The notes beneath the pieces are model-generated. The model saw only the letters and a list, made by a program, of their open reading frames with translations. It had not been told where the DNA came from and searched no databases. A stretch of 64,000 nt of DNA from UBA7378 sp049611805 (lineage in GTDB: Bacteria > Pseudomonadota > Alphaproteobacteria > RS24), in assembly GCA_049611805.1 (NCBI GenBank), contig JBMZAX010000002.1, positions 62,001 through 126,000 of the forward strand, written 5' to 3'. How positions within the stretch are numbered: the first letter of the stretch is position 1; the number at the start of each line of letters is the position of its first letter. Both the position numbers and the translations under genes were made by a program. Shown one piece after another: positions 28,772 to 37,667 of this stretch.

Positions 28772-29554
28772 CTAGCGCGGTGCCATGCGGATGGCACCGT
28801 CGAGGCGCACATCTTCGCCATTGAAATAATTCACCTCGCACATGGTTGTGGCGAGTTTGGCATATTCCTCCGGATTGCCCAGACGCGACGGATAGGGAAC
28901 TTGCGCACCCAGTGCCTGTTTCACATTGTCCGGCGCGGCGGCCAGCAAAGGCGTGTTGAAAATGCCCGGCAAAATCGTGTTGACGCGAATGCCCTCGCGC
29001 GACAGGTCGCGCGCGATGGGCAGGGTCATGCCGACCACACCGCCCTTGGAGGCCGAATAAGCGGCCTGCCCGATTTGCCCGTCTTCGGCGGCAACGGAGG
29101 CCGTGTTCACCATGGCACCGCGGTCGCCGCATTCCAGCGGGTCAAGCGTCATCATGCCGGCGGCTGATTTGGCAATGCAGCGAAATGTGCCGACCAGATT
29201 GATCTGGATAATCAGATTGAACGCATCGAGGGGAAAATGCGAAATTTCACCGGTTTCCTTGTTCCGCGATGCCGTTTTGATGGCATTGCCGGTCCCTGCG
29301 CAATTGATCAGAATGCGCTCTTGGCCCAGCGCCGCGCGAATTTTCTCAAAACCTGCATCTGTCTCTTCTTCATTGGTGACATTGACCTTGGCAAAGGCTC
29401 CGCCCAGTTCGGAAGCAACCGCCTCGCCGCGCTCCTCATTGAGGTCGAAAATGCCGATTTTGACACCCTTCTCGGCCAGCATGCGGGCTGTCGCCTCGCC
29501 CAGACCGGATGCACCGCCGGTAACAATTGCGGTAATATTTGAATCGAGCTTCAT
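28772..29554 (-). CDS. short-chain dehydrogenase, type II 3-hydroxyacyl-CoA dehydrogenase-like
   Basis: A 260-residue SDR with the NAD-binding loop TGGASGLGEA, NCAG at residues 84-87 and catalytic Ser153, Tyr166 and Lys170 (AAYSASKGG). The insertion around KTASRNKETGEISHFPLD and the C-terminal YFNGEDVRLDGAIRMAPR match the HSD17B10-like HADH-2 group, which oxidises 3-hydroxyacyl-CoA and some steroids. The exact substrate is inference. Single gene; starts 79 bp after the EamA gene end. Confidence 0.88.
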   Translation of the reverse strand: MKLDSNITAIVTGGASGLGEATARMLAEKGVKIGIFDLNEERGEAVASELGGAFAKVNVTNEEETDAGFEKIRAALGQERILINCAGTGNAIKTASRNKETGEISHFPLDAFNLIIQINLVGTFRCIAKSAAGMMTLDPLECGDRGAMVNTASVAAEDGQIGQAAYSASKGGVVGMTLPIARDLSREGIRVNTILPGIFNTPLLAAAPDNVKQALGAQVPYPSRLGNPEEYAKLATTMCEVNYFNGEDVRLDGAIRMAPR

Positions 29555-29633
29555 GGTTATATCTCCCTGAATATTTGAAACTGCGTCAAGATAGGCGGCA
29601 TCGTATAAAGGCGTGCCGACAGTGGCAAGCGGT

Positions 29634-30458
29634 TTAATTTTGCGCGCCGCGCAATTGCGCTTCGCGGCGTATCAGATAAAAGCTGGAACCGATAATAATC
29701 GCCGCACCGACAATCGTGTAGGCGTCGGGCACATTGGAAAACAGAAGATATCCGGCAATCGCCGCCATAATCAGGCGGGTATAATCGACCGGTGCAATAA
29801 CGCTGGCCTCGCCTTGTGCATAGGCGCGGATAAAACAATTATGCGCCATCGCGCCCAGCGTGCCCATGACGAACAGCAAAATCAGATCATTGATACCAAC
29901 GGGCGTCCAAACCCAAATGGCGGGGATCGCGGTAATCACCAGCCCCACCACGCCGGTATAGAACATGAGCGTAACCGGCCGGTCATAGCGCGAGGCGATA
30001 TTGACCAAAATTGTGGCGACCGCCACCAGCACCGCATGGCCGAGCGCGGCCCCGACCGGCAGGCCAAGCACCATGTCACCGCCCGGGCGCAGCATGATGA
30101 TAACACCGGCAAAGCCGACAAGCGTCGCCAGCGTGCGCCGCAGCCCCACCGCCTCGGACAGCAGAACAAACGCCAGCGGCACGATAAAAAGATTGCGCGA
30201 AAAGCTGAACGCTTGCGCGTCGGCCAGCGGCAAATGCACAATTGCATAAAACCCCAGCACCATGGCCGTTGAACCGACAATGCCGCGCAGGAGTTGCAGG
30301 CCCGGCACGGATGTCGAAATGCCGGCGCGCAGGCCGCCCATGCGCATCAGAAACGGCCAAATGACAATCAGCGACACCAGCAGCCGGAAAAACGAAATCT
30401 GGAAAGGGTGCATCTCCTCGCCGAGATATTTGACGCTTACGCTCATCAGCGTGAACAA
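29634..30458 (-). CDS. EamA/DMT-family exporter (start codon uncertain)
   Basis: Inner-membrane drug/metabolite transporter with ten hydrophobic segments in two EamA repeats (LLRGIVGSTAMVLGFYAIVHL, FSRNLFIVPLAFVLLSEAVG, SVIAPVDYTRLIMAAIAGYLLFSN). The start given is TTG at 30458. The frame remains open upstream and encodes NNSRAALWLLASAVLFTLMS, clearly the first half of membrane helix 1, yet no ATG or GTG exists between the preceding in-frame stop near 30550 and 30458. Either a rare start such as CTG or ATA is used, or the 5' end is altered. Substrate unknown. Confidence 0.85.
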   Translation of the reverse strand: MFTLMSVSVKYLGEEMHPFQISFFRLLVSLIVIWPFLMRMGGLRAGISTSVPGLQLLRGIVGSTAMVLGFYAIVHLPLADAQAFSFSRNLFIVPLAFVLLSEAVGLRRTLATLVGFAGVIIMLRPGGDMVLGLPVGAALGHAVLVAVATILVNIASRYDRPVTLMFYTGVVGLVITAIPAIWVWTPVGINDLILLFVMGTLGAMAHNCFIRAYAQGEASVIAPVDYTRLIMAAIAGYLLFSNVPDAYTIVGAAIIIGSSFYLIRREAQLRGAQN

Positions 30459-30534
30459 AACCGCCGAGGCGAGCAGCCACAGGGCCGCGCGCGAATTGTT
30501 TTTCTCAACCTTTTGTGGGCGGGGATATATTTCC

Positions 30535-31548
30535 TCAGCCAGCGTCGCGCCCCGTGGTCAAAATGACCTTGCCCTTCACCTTGCGGTCGGACATTTCACG
30601 CAGCGCCTTGGCCGCTTCTTCAAGCGGATAGCGGCCCGAAATGCGCGGCTTGATTTTGCCGTCATTGAACATTTGCATCAAATCATCGAGGTTCTGCTTA
30701 TTGGTTTCGGGCTCACGCGCCACAAAAGCACCCCAGAACACGCCAACGACCTGACAGCTTTTCAGCAATGTCAGATTGAGCGGAATTTTGGGAATTGGCC
30801 CGGCGGCAAAGCCGATTACCAGATAGCGCCCGTCCCAATTGGTGGCGCGCAAGGCAGGTTCGGCATAATCGCCGCCAACCGGGTCATAAACGACATCGGC
30901 ACCCTGGCCGCCTGTCAGCTCTTTAATGGCGTCTGAAAAAGCGCGCTGCCGGTCGCGGTCCAACTCCCCCGACGGGTAGAGAATGGTTTCATCCGCACCA
31001 TGCTCGCGGCACACATCCAGCTTGTCCTGCGATGAGGCGGCGGCGATCACGCGCGCGCCCATAGCCTTGCCCAGTTCAACGGCAGCCAGCCCGACCCCGC
31101 CGGCGGCACCCATAACCAGAAGATTTTCGCCCGGCTTGATATAGGCGCGGTCTTTCAGCGCGTAATAGGATGTGCCATAGGTCAGCACCAGCGCCGAGGC
31201 GGTTTCCAAATCCATCGCGTCGGGAACCGGAATGCAGCTTGTTTCGGGAATGGCAAGCTCCTCGACAAACCCGCCATGGCCGCATGAGCCGATGACGCGG
31301 TCGCCGATTTTATACATATTGGCACCTTCGCCCAGCTTGCTGACCACACCGGCCACCTCGCCGCCCGGAGAAAAGGGCAGCGGCGGCTTGAACTGATATT
31401 TGTTTTCGATAATCAACGTATCGGGGAAATTGACCGCGGCGGCATGCACATCGAGAACAACCTGTCCGGGGCCGGGTTCCGGTGAGGGGATATCCTCAAC
31501 AATGAGTGTTTCCGGCGGGCCGAATTCCTTGCACAAAACTGCTTTCAT
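30535..31548 (-). CDS. NADPH:quinone oxidoreductase (zinc-free MDR family)
   Basis: A 337-residue medium-chain reductase with MKAVLCKEFGPPETL at the N-terminus, PFSPGGEVAGVVSKLGEG and the nucleotide-binding loop VMGAAGGVGLAAVELGK. DVVYDPVGGDYAEPALRA follows, with no structural-zinc cysteine cluster, so it belongs to the quinone reductase branch. The start has GGGGAG 7 bases upstream. A GC palindrome lies just before this site. Confidence 0.92.
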   Translation of the reverse strand: MKAVLCKEFGPPETLIVEDIPSPEPGPGQVVLDVHAAAVNFPDTLIIENKYQFKPPLPFSPGGEVAGVVSKLGEGANMYKIGDRVIGSCGHGGFVEELAIPETSCIPVPDAMDLETASALVLTYGTSYYALKDRAYIKPGENLLVMGAAGGVGLAAVELGKAMGARVIAAASSQDKLDVCREHGADETILYPSGELDRDRQRAFSDAIKELTGGQGADVVYDPVGGDYAEPALRATNWDGRYLVIGFAAGPIPKIPLNLTLLKSCQVVGVFWGAFVAREPETNKQNLDDLMQMFNDGKIKPRISGRYPLEEAAKALREMSDRKVKGKVILTTGRDAG

Positions 31549-31564
31549 TTTTTTCTCCCCTCAA

Positions 31565-31580
31565 GCCGGCGCGCGCCGGC
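31565..31580. promoter_or_regulatory. 16-bp perfect palindrome upstream of the quinone reductase RBS
   Basis: GCCGGCGCGCGCCGGC lies about 10 bases upstream of the AGGGGAG ribosome-binding site of the leftward gene. It may form a leader hairpin or be a protein-binding site. No T-run follows, so it does not look like a terminator for the sigma-factor gene upstream. Confidence 0.4.
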
Positions 31581-31679
31581 GTCTTCACGAAAAATCTGCC
31601 CGTATCATACGCAAAGCCCCTCGCATATGCAAAGCAAGGGTAATGAGAAGAAAAATATATGAAACAGCTTGGGGTGCGC

Positions 31680-32282
31680 TCAGAACCGCTCTTCAAGCTC
31701 ATTGCGCAGGCGCGATATTGCCAGTCTCAGCCGGGATTTGACCGTGCCCAATGGCAATTCCGTCTCGCGGGCGATTTCCGAATGCGACCAGCCCTTGTAA
31801 AATGCAAGCTGGATCAATTCGCGCTGTTCTTCCGGCAGCTTGGTCAGCGCGCCGCGCACCTTGTCGGCCTCGACCCGACCAATGAGTTCCTCATCGGGGC
31901 GTGTGGGTTCATCGCCGACAAGTGTCGGGTCATCAGGGTCAATTTCAGGGAAGCGCAGGCGGCGCAACATATCAATGCGCCGGTTACGGGCGATGACGAA
32001 AATCCATGTCGAGGGAGCCGCCAAATCGCGTTTGTAAAGATGCGCCTTGCGCCATACGGTCAGCATGGCTTCCTGGGCAATCTCTTCGGCCTGCGGGTCT
32101 GAAGACCCCAAACGCATGAGATACCCCTTCAGCCTTGGCGCGAAATGCTTGAACAGCTCCGCAAAGGCGTCTCGGCTTTTGTGTTCGGCGATTGTCTCAA
32201 TTAGGGAAGCAAAATAGGCTACGCCCTGCTCCCTCTCTAAAACTTCCCGCGCGGACCGGATGTTCTGGCCGCTCGACTGCAT
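31680..32282 (-). CDS. ECF-type RNA polymerase sigma factor (RpoE/ECF11-like)
   Basis: A 200-residue sigma-70 family protein with only regions 2 and 4. Region 2 is FAELFKHFAPRLKGYLMRLG, AEEIAQEAMLTVWRKAHLY and PSTWIFVIARNRRIDMLRR. Region 4 is LPEEQRELIQLAFYKGWSHSEIARETELPLGTVKSRLRLAISRLR. The wording resembles the Rhodobacter RpoE (singlet-oxygen) group, normally encoded beside the zinc anti-sigma ChrR. No ChrR-like gene lies on either side here. ATG at 32282 has GAAGG 10 bases upstream. Divergent from the IalB gene. Confidence 0.9.
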   Translation of the reverse strand: MQSSGQNIRSAREVLEREQGVAYFASLIETIAEHKSRDAFAELFKHFAPRLKGYLMRLGSSDPQAEEIAQEAMLTVWRKAHLYKRDLAAPSTWIFVIARNRRIDMLRRLRFPEIDPDDPTLVGDEPTRPDEELIGRVEADKVRGALTKLPEEQRELIQLAFYKGWSHSEIARETELPLGTVKSRLRLAISRLRNELEERF

Positions 32283-32425
32283 GGTCACCAGACCTTCTAC
32301 TACGCGCACAAGAATGCAGTGCACTTAATGATTAAACGCTACTCGCCGCGCGAAAGCAAGCGCTGGAAATTGCCGCGCAAAGCGCGTAGAGTGCGCAACG
32401 TGTGAATTTCAGAAAAAATGGTTCA

Positions 32426-32965
32426 ATGAAACGGTTTACAAATTTTGCAATGCTCGCCCTGTGCGGCATTTTATTTGGCGCACCGACCGCAAATGCGGCC
32501 GATGTCCGGCCTGTGGGTACATTCAATGACTGGCGCGCCTATGTTGAAGGCAGCGGCCAAACCAAGCTTTGCTATATTGTCGGCGAACCGCGCCGCAAAT
32601 TGCCCCGCGCCGCGCGCCGCGGGGATGTTTTCGTTACCGTGTCGCATCGACCGGGCGCAGGGGTGCGCAATGAGGTGAGCGTGCGCATTGGCTATCCGTT
32701 CTCAGCCGAAAGCAATCCCTTCGCGCGCATTGGCAGCGATACATTCGCCTTTTTTACCGGCGTGCGCGCCAACACCAATGCCAAGGAATGGGCATGGCTC
32801 GACAATGAGGCGCGTCAGGGCACGCTGGTCAACGCCATGAAGCGCGGCAATGAGCTTGTTTTCAAAGGTACCTCCGAGCGCGGCACGCTGACGACGGACA
32901 GCTATTCGCTGAAAGGCGTCACCGCGGCCATGAAAGCCATCGACAAAGCCTGCAGCGATGGCTGA
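32426..32965 (+). CDS. invasion-associated locus B (IalB)-like exported protein
   Basis: A 179-residue exported protein. A signal peptide (MKRFTNFAMLALCGILFGAP, cleaved after ANAA) is followed by the IalB-type domain, FNDWRAYVEGSGQTKLCYIV near the N-terminus and WAWLDNEARQGTLVNAMKRG with TSERGTLTTDSYSL later. The family is named from Bartonella but is widespread and of unclear role in non-pathogens. A GTG 8 codons upstream is also in frame. The 3' end overlaps rlmN by 8 bp. Confidence 0.85.
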   Translation: MKRFTNFAMLALCGILFGAPTANAADVRPVGTFNDWRAYVEGSGQTKLCYIVGEPRRKLPRAARRGDVFVTVSHRPGAGVRNEVSVRIGYPFSAESNPFARIGSDTFAFFTGVRANTNAKEWAWLDNEARQGTLVNAMKRGNELVFKGTSERGTLTTDSYSLKGVTAAMKAIDKACSDG

Positions 32966-34124
32966 GGCACCTGCCGATATTTCCAATATGCGCGAAAGCC
33001 TGTGCGGGGCCGACAAAACGGTGCTTGACGCCGCGCTTCGCCGGGCCGGTGTGCCGGACAAGCAGATAAAAATGCGCCGCCAGCAAATCTGGAGCTGGCT
33101 CTACGCCCATGGCGTGGATGATTTTGACGCCATGCACAATGTCGCCAAAGCGGTGCGGGCGGGGCTTGCGGAAAATTTCTCATTGGCACGGCTCGACACC
33201 GCGCAAGCGCAATTTTCAGATGACGGCACCCGAAAATGGCTGTTCCGCCTGCATGACGGGCACGAGATTGAAACGGTTTACATTCCCGAAGCCGATCGGG
33301 GCACTTTATGCGTTTCCAGCCAGGTGGGATGCACGCTGGCCTGCCGCTTTTGCCATACGGGCACGCAAAAACTCGTGCGCAATCTCACCGCCGCTGAGAT
33401 AACCGGCCAGCTTGTCGCCGCGCGCGATGCGCTGGAGGATTGGCCGACCGGCAGCGCGTCGAATAGCGGGGCGCGCAAAATAACCAATATTGTGATGATG
33501 GGCATGGGCGAGCCGCTCTACAATACCGACAATGTGATTGCCGCCCTCAATGTTATGAGCGACGGCGACGGGCTGGCTCTGTCGCGCCGGCGCATCACGC
33601 TGTCGACATCGGGCGTGGTGCCCGACATTGCCCGTGTGGGTGCCGAAACCGGCGTCATGCTGGCAATATCCCTGCACGCCGTGCGCGATGATTTGCGGGA
33701 CGAATTGGTGCCGCTGAACAAAAAATACCCCATCGCCGAATTGCTCGACGCCTGCCGCGCCTATCCGGGCCTTTCCAATGCGCGCCGTATTACCTTTGAA
33801 TATGTCATGCTGAAGGGCGTGAACGACACCGATGCCGATGCGCGCGAACTGGTGCGCCTGCTGGCGGGCATACCGGCCAAAATTAATCTGATCCCGTTCA
33901 ATCCGTGGCCCGACAGCCCCTATCTGTGCGCCGATTGGGACCGCATTGAGGCATTTGCCGATATTGTGAACCGCGCCGGATATGCCAGCCCGGTACGCAC
34001 CCCGCGCGGGCGCGACATTATGGCCGCCTGCGGACAGTTAAAATCGGAAAGCGTCAAACAAACCGCCGCGGCCCGCAAAATGGCCGAATTGGAAGCAAAA
34101 AAGCTGCAACGCCCTGTAATTTGA
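32958..34124 (+). CDS. rlmN: dual-specificity RNA methyltransferase RlmN
   Basis: Radical-SAM enzyme that methylates C2 of A2503 in 23S rRNA and A37 in some tRNAs. The cluster motif is CTLACRFCHTG (Cys125, Cys129, Cys132) and the SAM loop is NIVMMGMGEPLYN. LSTSGVVPDIARVG, LAISLHAVRDDLRDELVPLN and a C-terminal VRTPRGRDIMAACGQL carry the methyl-carrier cysteine (CGQL). It is 388 residues, typical. Confidence 0.97.
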   Translation: MAEAPADISNMRESLCGADKTVLDAALRRAGVPDKQIKMRRQQIWSWLYAHGVDDFDAMHNVAKAVRAGLAENFSLARLDTAQAQFSDDGTRKWLFRLHDGHEIETVYIPEADRGTLCVSSQVGCTLACRFCHTGTQKLVRNLTAAEITGQLVAARDALEDWPTGSASNSGARKITNIVMMGMGEPLYNTDNVIAALNVMSDGDGLALSRRRITLSTSGVVPDIARVGAETGVMLAISLHAVRDDLRDELVPLNKKYPIAELLDACRAYPGLSNARRITFEYVMLKGVNDTDADARELVRLLAGIPAKINLIPFNPWPDSPYLCADWDRIEAFADIVNRAGYASPVRTPRGRDIMAACGQLKSESVKQTAAARKMAELEAKKLQRPVI

Positions 34125-34254
34125 CGTCCTATGACGCCGTCCGACGCCGTTTCTTGCCCTCTGAAGCGGTAAATTTAGCTTGTAAAGGGGCATATATGTG
34201 GTAACGAACAGTGGCGGCGCACCCTTGACGGTTTCTTTGGGCGCAGTGCGGCAG

Positions 34255-34283
34255 TTCCAATTCGTGGCGCTGGCGTCTATAAT
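34255..34283 (+). promoter_or_regulatory. sigma-70 promoter of the cold-shock gene
   Basis: A -35 like box TTCCAA (34255-34260), 17 bp, and a consensus -10 TATAAT (34278-34283) place transcription start about 30 bases before the csp ATG. Confidence 0.65.
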
Positions 34284-34318
34284 AAGGTTCCGAAAGACAC
34301 CCAGAGTTTGGATATTTT

Positions 34319-34522
34319 ATGATTACTGGAACAGTTAAGTGGTTTAACGAGACAAAAGGCTATGGCTTCATTGCCGTTGAAGGACAGGACGATGTATTCG
34401 TTCACATTTCGGCAGCTCAGGCGGCCGGCCTGCGTCTGACTGAAAACATGAAAATAAGTTTTGAAAAAGAGCAAGGCAATAACGGCAAATATTCAGCCGT
34501 GAATCTGCAAGCCGCCGAGTAA
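34319..34522 (+). CDS. cold-shock domain protein
   Basis: A 67-residue single CSD protein that binds single-stranded RNA and DNA as a chaperone. It starts MITGTVKWFNETKGYGFIAV (RNP1 KGYGFI) with RNP2 DDVFVHISAAQ. It stands alone behind its own promoter. The member specificity (CspA, CspE and so on) cannot be told from sequence. Confidence 0.96.
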   Translation: MITGTVKWFNETKGYGFIAVEGQDDVFVHISAAQAAGLRLTENMKISFEKEQGNNGKYSAVNLQAAE

Positions 34523-34560
34523 AACTTCTTCCCGGCCACCCCCACAGGAGCCGACACCCC

Positions 34561-35094
34561 CTAGCGGGCGCACTTGCTGGTGTCTTCCAGCGGTGACGGC
34601 GTGCATGAGGGCAGTCTGTCTTCCGGCGTCAGCGGCAATGACGCCCAGCACAGACCCGATTTTGTGGTCTCGCGATCAAGCGGCGGTGTCATCGAAAATT
34701 TGTAAGTATCGTCGGGCGCAATGGTCAGCGTGCCGGTACGCGGTGGCTCATTTTCCAGATTAAACTGCAAAGTGTAGACGCGCGCGCGTGGCTCTTGCGC
34801 GAAGACGGATGAAAACTGCCCGCGCATTTTCAACCAGATATGGAAAAAATCGCGCGTTTCAAAACTGGGATGGGGAATGCCCAGATAGCTGACGATAAAG
34901 TCATTTTCTGCGCTTGTCTGAATGACGAAATCATAGAGCGACTGGCCGCTGTCCCAATCAAATTCGCCATCCGAGCAATACATGGTTTGTTCGGGGCGCC
35001 AACCGACATCCGCCGCCCGCACAGGCAGGGCCAAAGCCAAAATTCCGGCCCACGCCGCCAATGCCATGCCGCATATGAGGGTTAAGTTTCGCAC
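34561..35094 (-). CDS. uncharacterised exported protein
   Basis: A 177-residue protein with a clear signal peptide (LTLICGMALAAWAGILALAL, ending VRAA). I do not recognise the family. The mature part has four cysteines (MYCSDGEF, SGLCWASL, LPSCTPSP, SKCAR), which may form two disulfides, and a beta-rich pattern (ARVYTLQFNLENEPPRTGTL). It is convergent with csp and divergent from argG. Confidence 0.7.
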   Translation of the reverse strand: MRNLTLICGMALAAWAGILALALPVRAADVGWRPEQTMYCSDGEFDWDSGQSLYDFVIQTSAENDFIVSYLGIPHPSFETRDFFHIWLKMRGQFSSVFAQEPRARVYTLQFNLENEPPRTGTLTIAPDDTYKFSMTPPLDRETTKSGLCWASLPLTPEDRLPSCTPSPLEDTSKCAR

Positions 35095-35176
35095 GCGCGG
35101 AAGCTACACTAATGTAGCTGCGCTTGCACCTGTTAATATGAACGGCTAAAAGGCGAGACATGTTTGGAGCAGACAT

Positions 35177-36382
35177 ATGAGCGATATCAAGAAAGTGGTG
35201 CTGGCCTATTCGGGCGGTCTCGACACATCCATTATTCTTAAATGGTTGCAGGAGACCTATGCTTGCGAGGTTGTGACGTTCACGGCCGATCTGGGCCAGG
35301 GCGAAGAGCTTGAACCGGCGCGCGCCAAGGCCGAGATGCTGGGCATCAAGGAAATTTACATCGAAGATTTGCGCGAGGAATTTGTGCGCGATTATGTGTT
35401 TCCGATGTTCCGCGCCAATGCGCTTTATGAAGGCGTGTATCTTCTGGGCACGTCGATTGCCCGCCCGCTCATCGCCAAGCGCCAGATTGAGATTGCCGCG
35501 GCGACGGGTGCCGATGCCGTGTGCCACGGTGCCACCGGCAAGGGCAATGACCAGGTGCGGTTTGAACTGGGCTATTATGCCTGCAACCCGGATATTCGCG
35601 TGATTGCGCCATGGCGCGAATGGGATTTGAACTCGCGCGAGAAGCTCATCGCCTATGCCGAGCAGCACCAGATCCCCGTGCCCAAAGACAAGCGCGGCGA
35701 AGCGCCGTTTTCGGTGGATGCCAATTTGCTGCACACATCAAGCGAGGGCAAAGTGCTGGAAGACCCGGCCGCGCCGTGTCCCGAATTTGTCTATCAGCGC
35801 ACAACATCGCCCGAAGACGCCCCCGACAAACCGACCCATATTGAGGTGGGCTTTGAGGGCGGCGACGCGGTTTCCATTGACGGTGAGCGCCTGTCGCCGG
35901 CGGCACTGCTCGCGCGGCTCAACACGCTGGGGGGCGACAATGGCATCGGGCGGCTCGATCTGGTGGAAAACCGCTTTGTCGGCATGAAGTCGCGCGGCGT
36001 TTATGAAACGCCGGGCGGCACGGTGCTGCTGGCCGCCCGTCGCGGGCTGGAATCGTTGACACTCGACCGCGGCGCGGCGCATTTGAAAGACGAGTTGATG
36101 CCGCGCTATGCCGAGCTGATTTATAATGGCTTGTGGTTCTCGCCCGAGCGCGAAATGCTGCAGGCCGCGATAGACGAAAGCCAGAAATACGTCACCGGCT
36201 CGGTCACGCTCAAGCTTTATAAGGGCACGGCCGTCGTGGTGGCGCGCAAGTCGGACCATTCGCTCTATTCCGAAGCGCATGTGACATTTGAAGAAGACGC
36301 GGTTTACGACCAGAAAGACGCCGAAGGTTTCATCAAGCTGAACGCCTTGCGGCTGAAACTGCTCGGCCGCCGGAAAGACTGA
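35177..36382 (+). CDS. argG: argininosuccinate synthase
   Basis: ATP-dependent condensation of citrulline and aspartate in arginine synthesis. The 401-residue protein has KVVLAYSGGLDTSIILKWL (PP-loop), HGATGKGNDQVRFELGY and APWREWDLNSREKLI. SRGVYETPGGTVLLAARR and TGSVTLKLYKGTAVV follow near the C-terminus. Standard length, no anomalies. Confidence 0.98.
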   Translation: MSDIKKVVLAYSGGLDTSIILKWLQETYACEVVTFTADLGQGEELEPARAKAEMLGIKEIYIEDLREEFVRDYVFPMFRANALYEGVYLLGTSIARPLIAKRQIEIAAATGADAVCHGATGKGNDQVRFELGYYACNPDIRVIAPWREWDLNSREKLIAYAEQHQIPVPKDKRGEAPFSVDANLLHTSSEGKVLEDPAAPCPEFVYQRTTSPEDAPDKPTHIEVGFEGGDAVSIDGERLSPAALLARLNTLGGDNGIGRLDLVENRFVGMKSRGVYETPGGTVLLAARRGLESLTLDRGAAHLKDELMPRYAELIYNGLWFSPEREMLQAAIDESQKYVTGSVTLKLYKGTAVVVARKSDHSLYSEAHVTFEEDAVYDQKDAEGFIKLNALRLKLLGRRKD

Positions 36383-36398
36383 AGAAAACGAAGAAAAG

Positions 36399-37319
36399 CT
36401 AGGCGGTTTCGTCAATTCCCGCCTGTCGGCAGGCGGCGGTGAGCGTGTTTTGCAGCAGGCAGGCAATGGTCATCGGCCCGACGCCGCCCGGCACCGGCGT
36501 GATGTGACCGGCCACCTCCGCCGCTTCGTCAAAGGCGACATCGCCGACAAGCTTTGTCTTGGGTTGGCCGTCCTCATTGAGGCCTTTTTCCGCCGCGGGC
36601 ACGCGATTAATGCCGACATCTATGACGCATGCGCCGGGCTTGACCCAATCGCCCTTGACCATTTCGGCAATGCCGACGGCGGCGACAAGAATATCGGCAC
36701 TGCGGCACAGGCCCGGCAGGTCGCGCGTGCGCGAATGGGCGATGCTGACCGTGCAATTCTCGCCGAGCAATAACTGCGCGACCGGCTTGCCGACCAAATT
36801 CGACCGCCCCACCACCACGGCATGCGCGCCGGTCAAATCTCCCAATGCGGCGCGCGCCAGCAGCACACTGCCTTGCGGCGTGCAGGGCGCAAGCGCGGCA
36901 CCCGGCCCCGTGAGATGGCCCGAAGCGAGGCGTCCGGCATTGACCGGATGCAGGCCGTCGACATCTTTTTGCGGGCTGATTGTGTCGATCACCGCCTGTT
37001 GGGAAATCTGCGCGGGCACGGGAAACTGCACCAGAATGCCATGTACCGCCGCGTCTTCGTTCAGCGCACGCACCTTGTCGAGAAGCGCGTCTTGCGAGGT
37101 GTCGGCCGGCAGGCGGAACTCCAGCGAGTTCATGCCCACCTCTTTTGTCGCAATGCCCTTATTGCGCACATAGACCTGCGAGGCGGGGTCTTCGCCGACC
37201 AGCACCACTGCCAGCCCCGGCGTCAGATTATGGTCGGATTTGAGCGTCGCAACGCGCGTGGCAATTTGCGCGCGCAATTCACCCGCAATTTTTTTGCCGT
37301 CGATTAAATGTGCTGTCAT
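36399..37319 (-). CDS. folD: bifunctional methylenetetrahydrofolate dehydrogenase/cyclohydrolase FolD
   Basis: Interconverts methylene-, methenyl- and formyl-tetrahydrofolate. The 306-residue protein has PGLAVVLVGEDPASQVYVRN, VRNKGIATKEVGM (catalytic Lys), GILVQFPVPAQI, KDVDGLHPVNAGRL and VVGRSNLVGKPVAQLLL (NADP loop). C-terminal HITPVPGGVGPMTIACLL is also present. ATG at 37319 is the family start; an upstream in-frame start would overlap yggT. Confidence 0.97.
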   Translation of the reverse strand: MTAHLIDGKKIAGELRAQIATRVATLKSDHNLTPGLAVVLVGEDPASQVYVRNKGIATKEVGMNSLEFRLPADTSQDALLDKVRALNEDAAVHGILVQFPVPAQISQQAVIDTISPQKDVDGLHPVNAGRLASGHLTGPGAALAPCTPQGSVLLARAALGDLTGAHAVVVGRSNLVGKPVAQLLLGENCTVSIAHSRTRDLPGLCRSADILVAAVGIAEMVKGDWVKPGACVIDVGINRVPAAEKGLNEDGQPKTKLVGDVAFDEAAEVAGHITPVPGGVGPMTIACLLQNTLTAACRQAGIDETA

Positions 37320-37333
37320 GCGCGTCTCCGGCG

Positions 37334-37621
37334 CTAACCGGCCGACTGGAAGAGTTCCCACATAAGATCGCGCAGGAACCACAGACCCAGAATGACAATG
37401 AGCGGCGACAGATCAAGGCCGCCCATATCCGGCAGAAAACGGCGTATCGGCCGATAAACCGGCTCGGTGAGGCGGTTGAACGTGTCGCCGACGAGATAGA
37501 TAAACCGGTTGCGCATATTGATGACGTCAAAGGCGACGAGCCAACTCAGCACGGCAGAAAGGATAATGACCCAGACATAAATATCTATAATCCGGTCAAT
37601 CAGCATCAGAACGGAATACAT
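37334..37621 (-). CDS. YggT family membrane protein
   Basis: A 95-residue protein with two membrane segments (VWVIILSAVLSWLVAF and SPLIVILGLWFLRDLMWELF) and the family signature TEPVYRPIRRFLPDMGGLDL. YggT proteins are linked to osmotic stress or to cell-division gene clusters, but no activity is assigned. It lies 14 bp before folD, probably in the same transcript. Confidence 0.9.
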   Translation of the reverse strand: MYSVLMLIDRIIDIYVWVIILSAVLSWLVAFDVINMRNRFIYLVGDTFNRLTEPVYRPIRRFLPDMGGLDLSPLIVILGLWFLRDLMWELFQSAG

Positions 37622-37667
37622 CCGACCCCCTTATCCGGGCGTGATGCCGGAAAAATATGAGCCCCGG

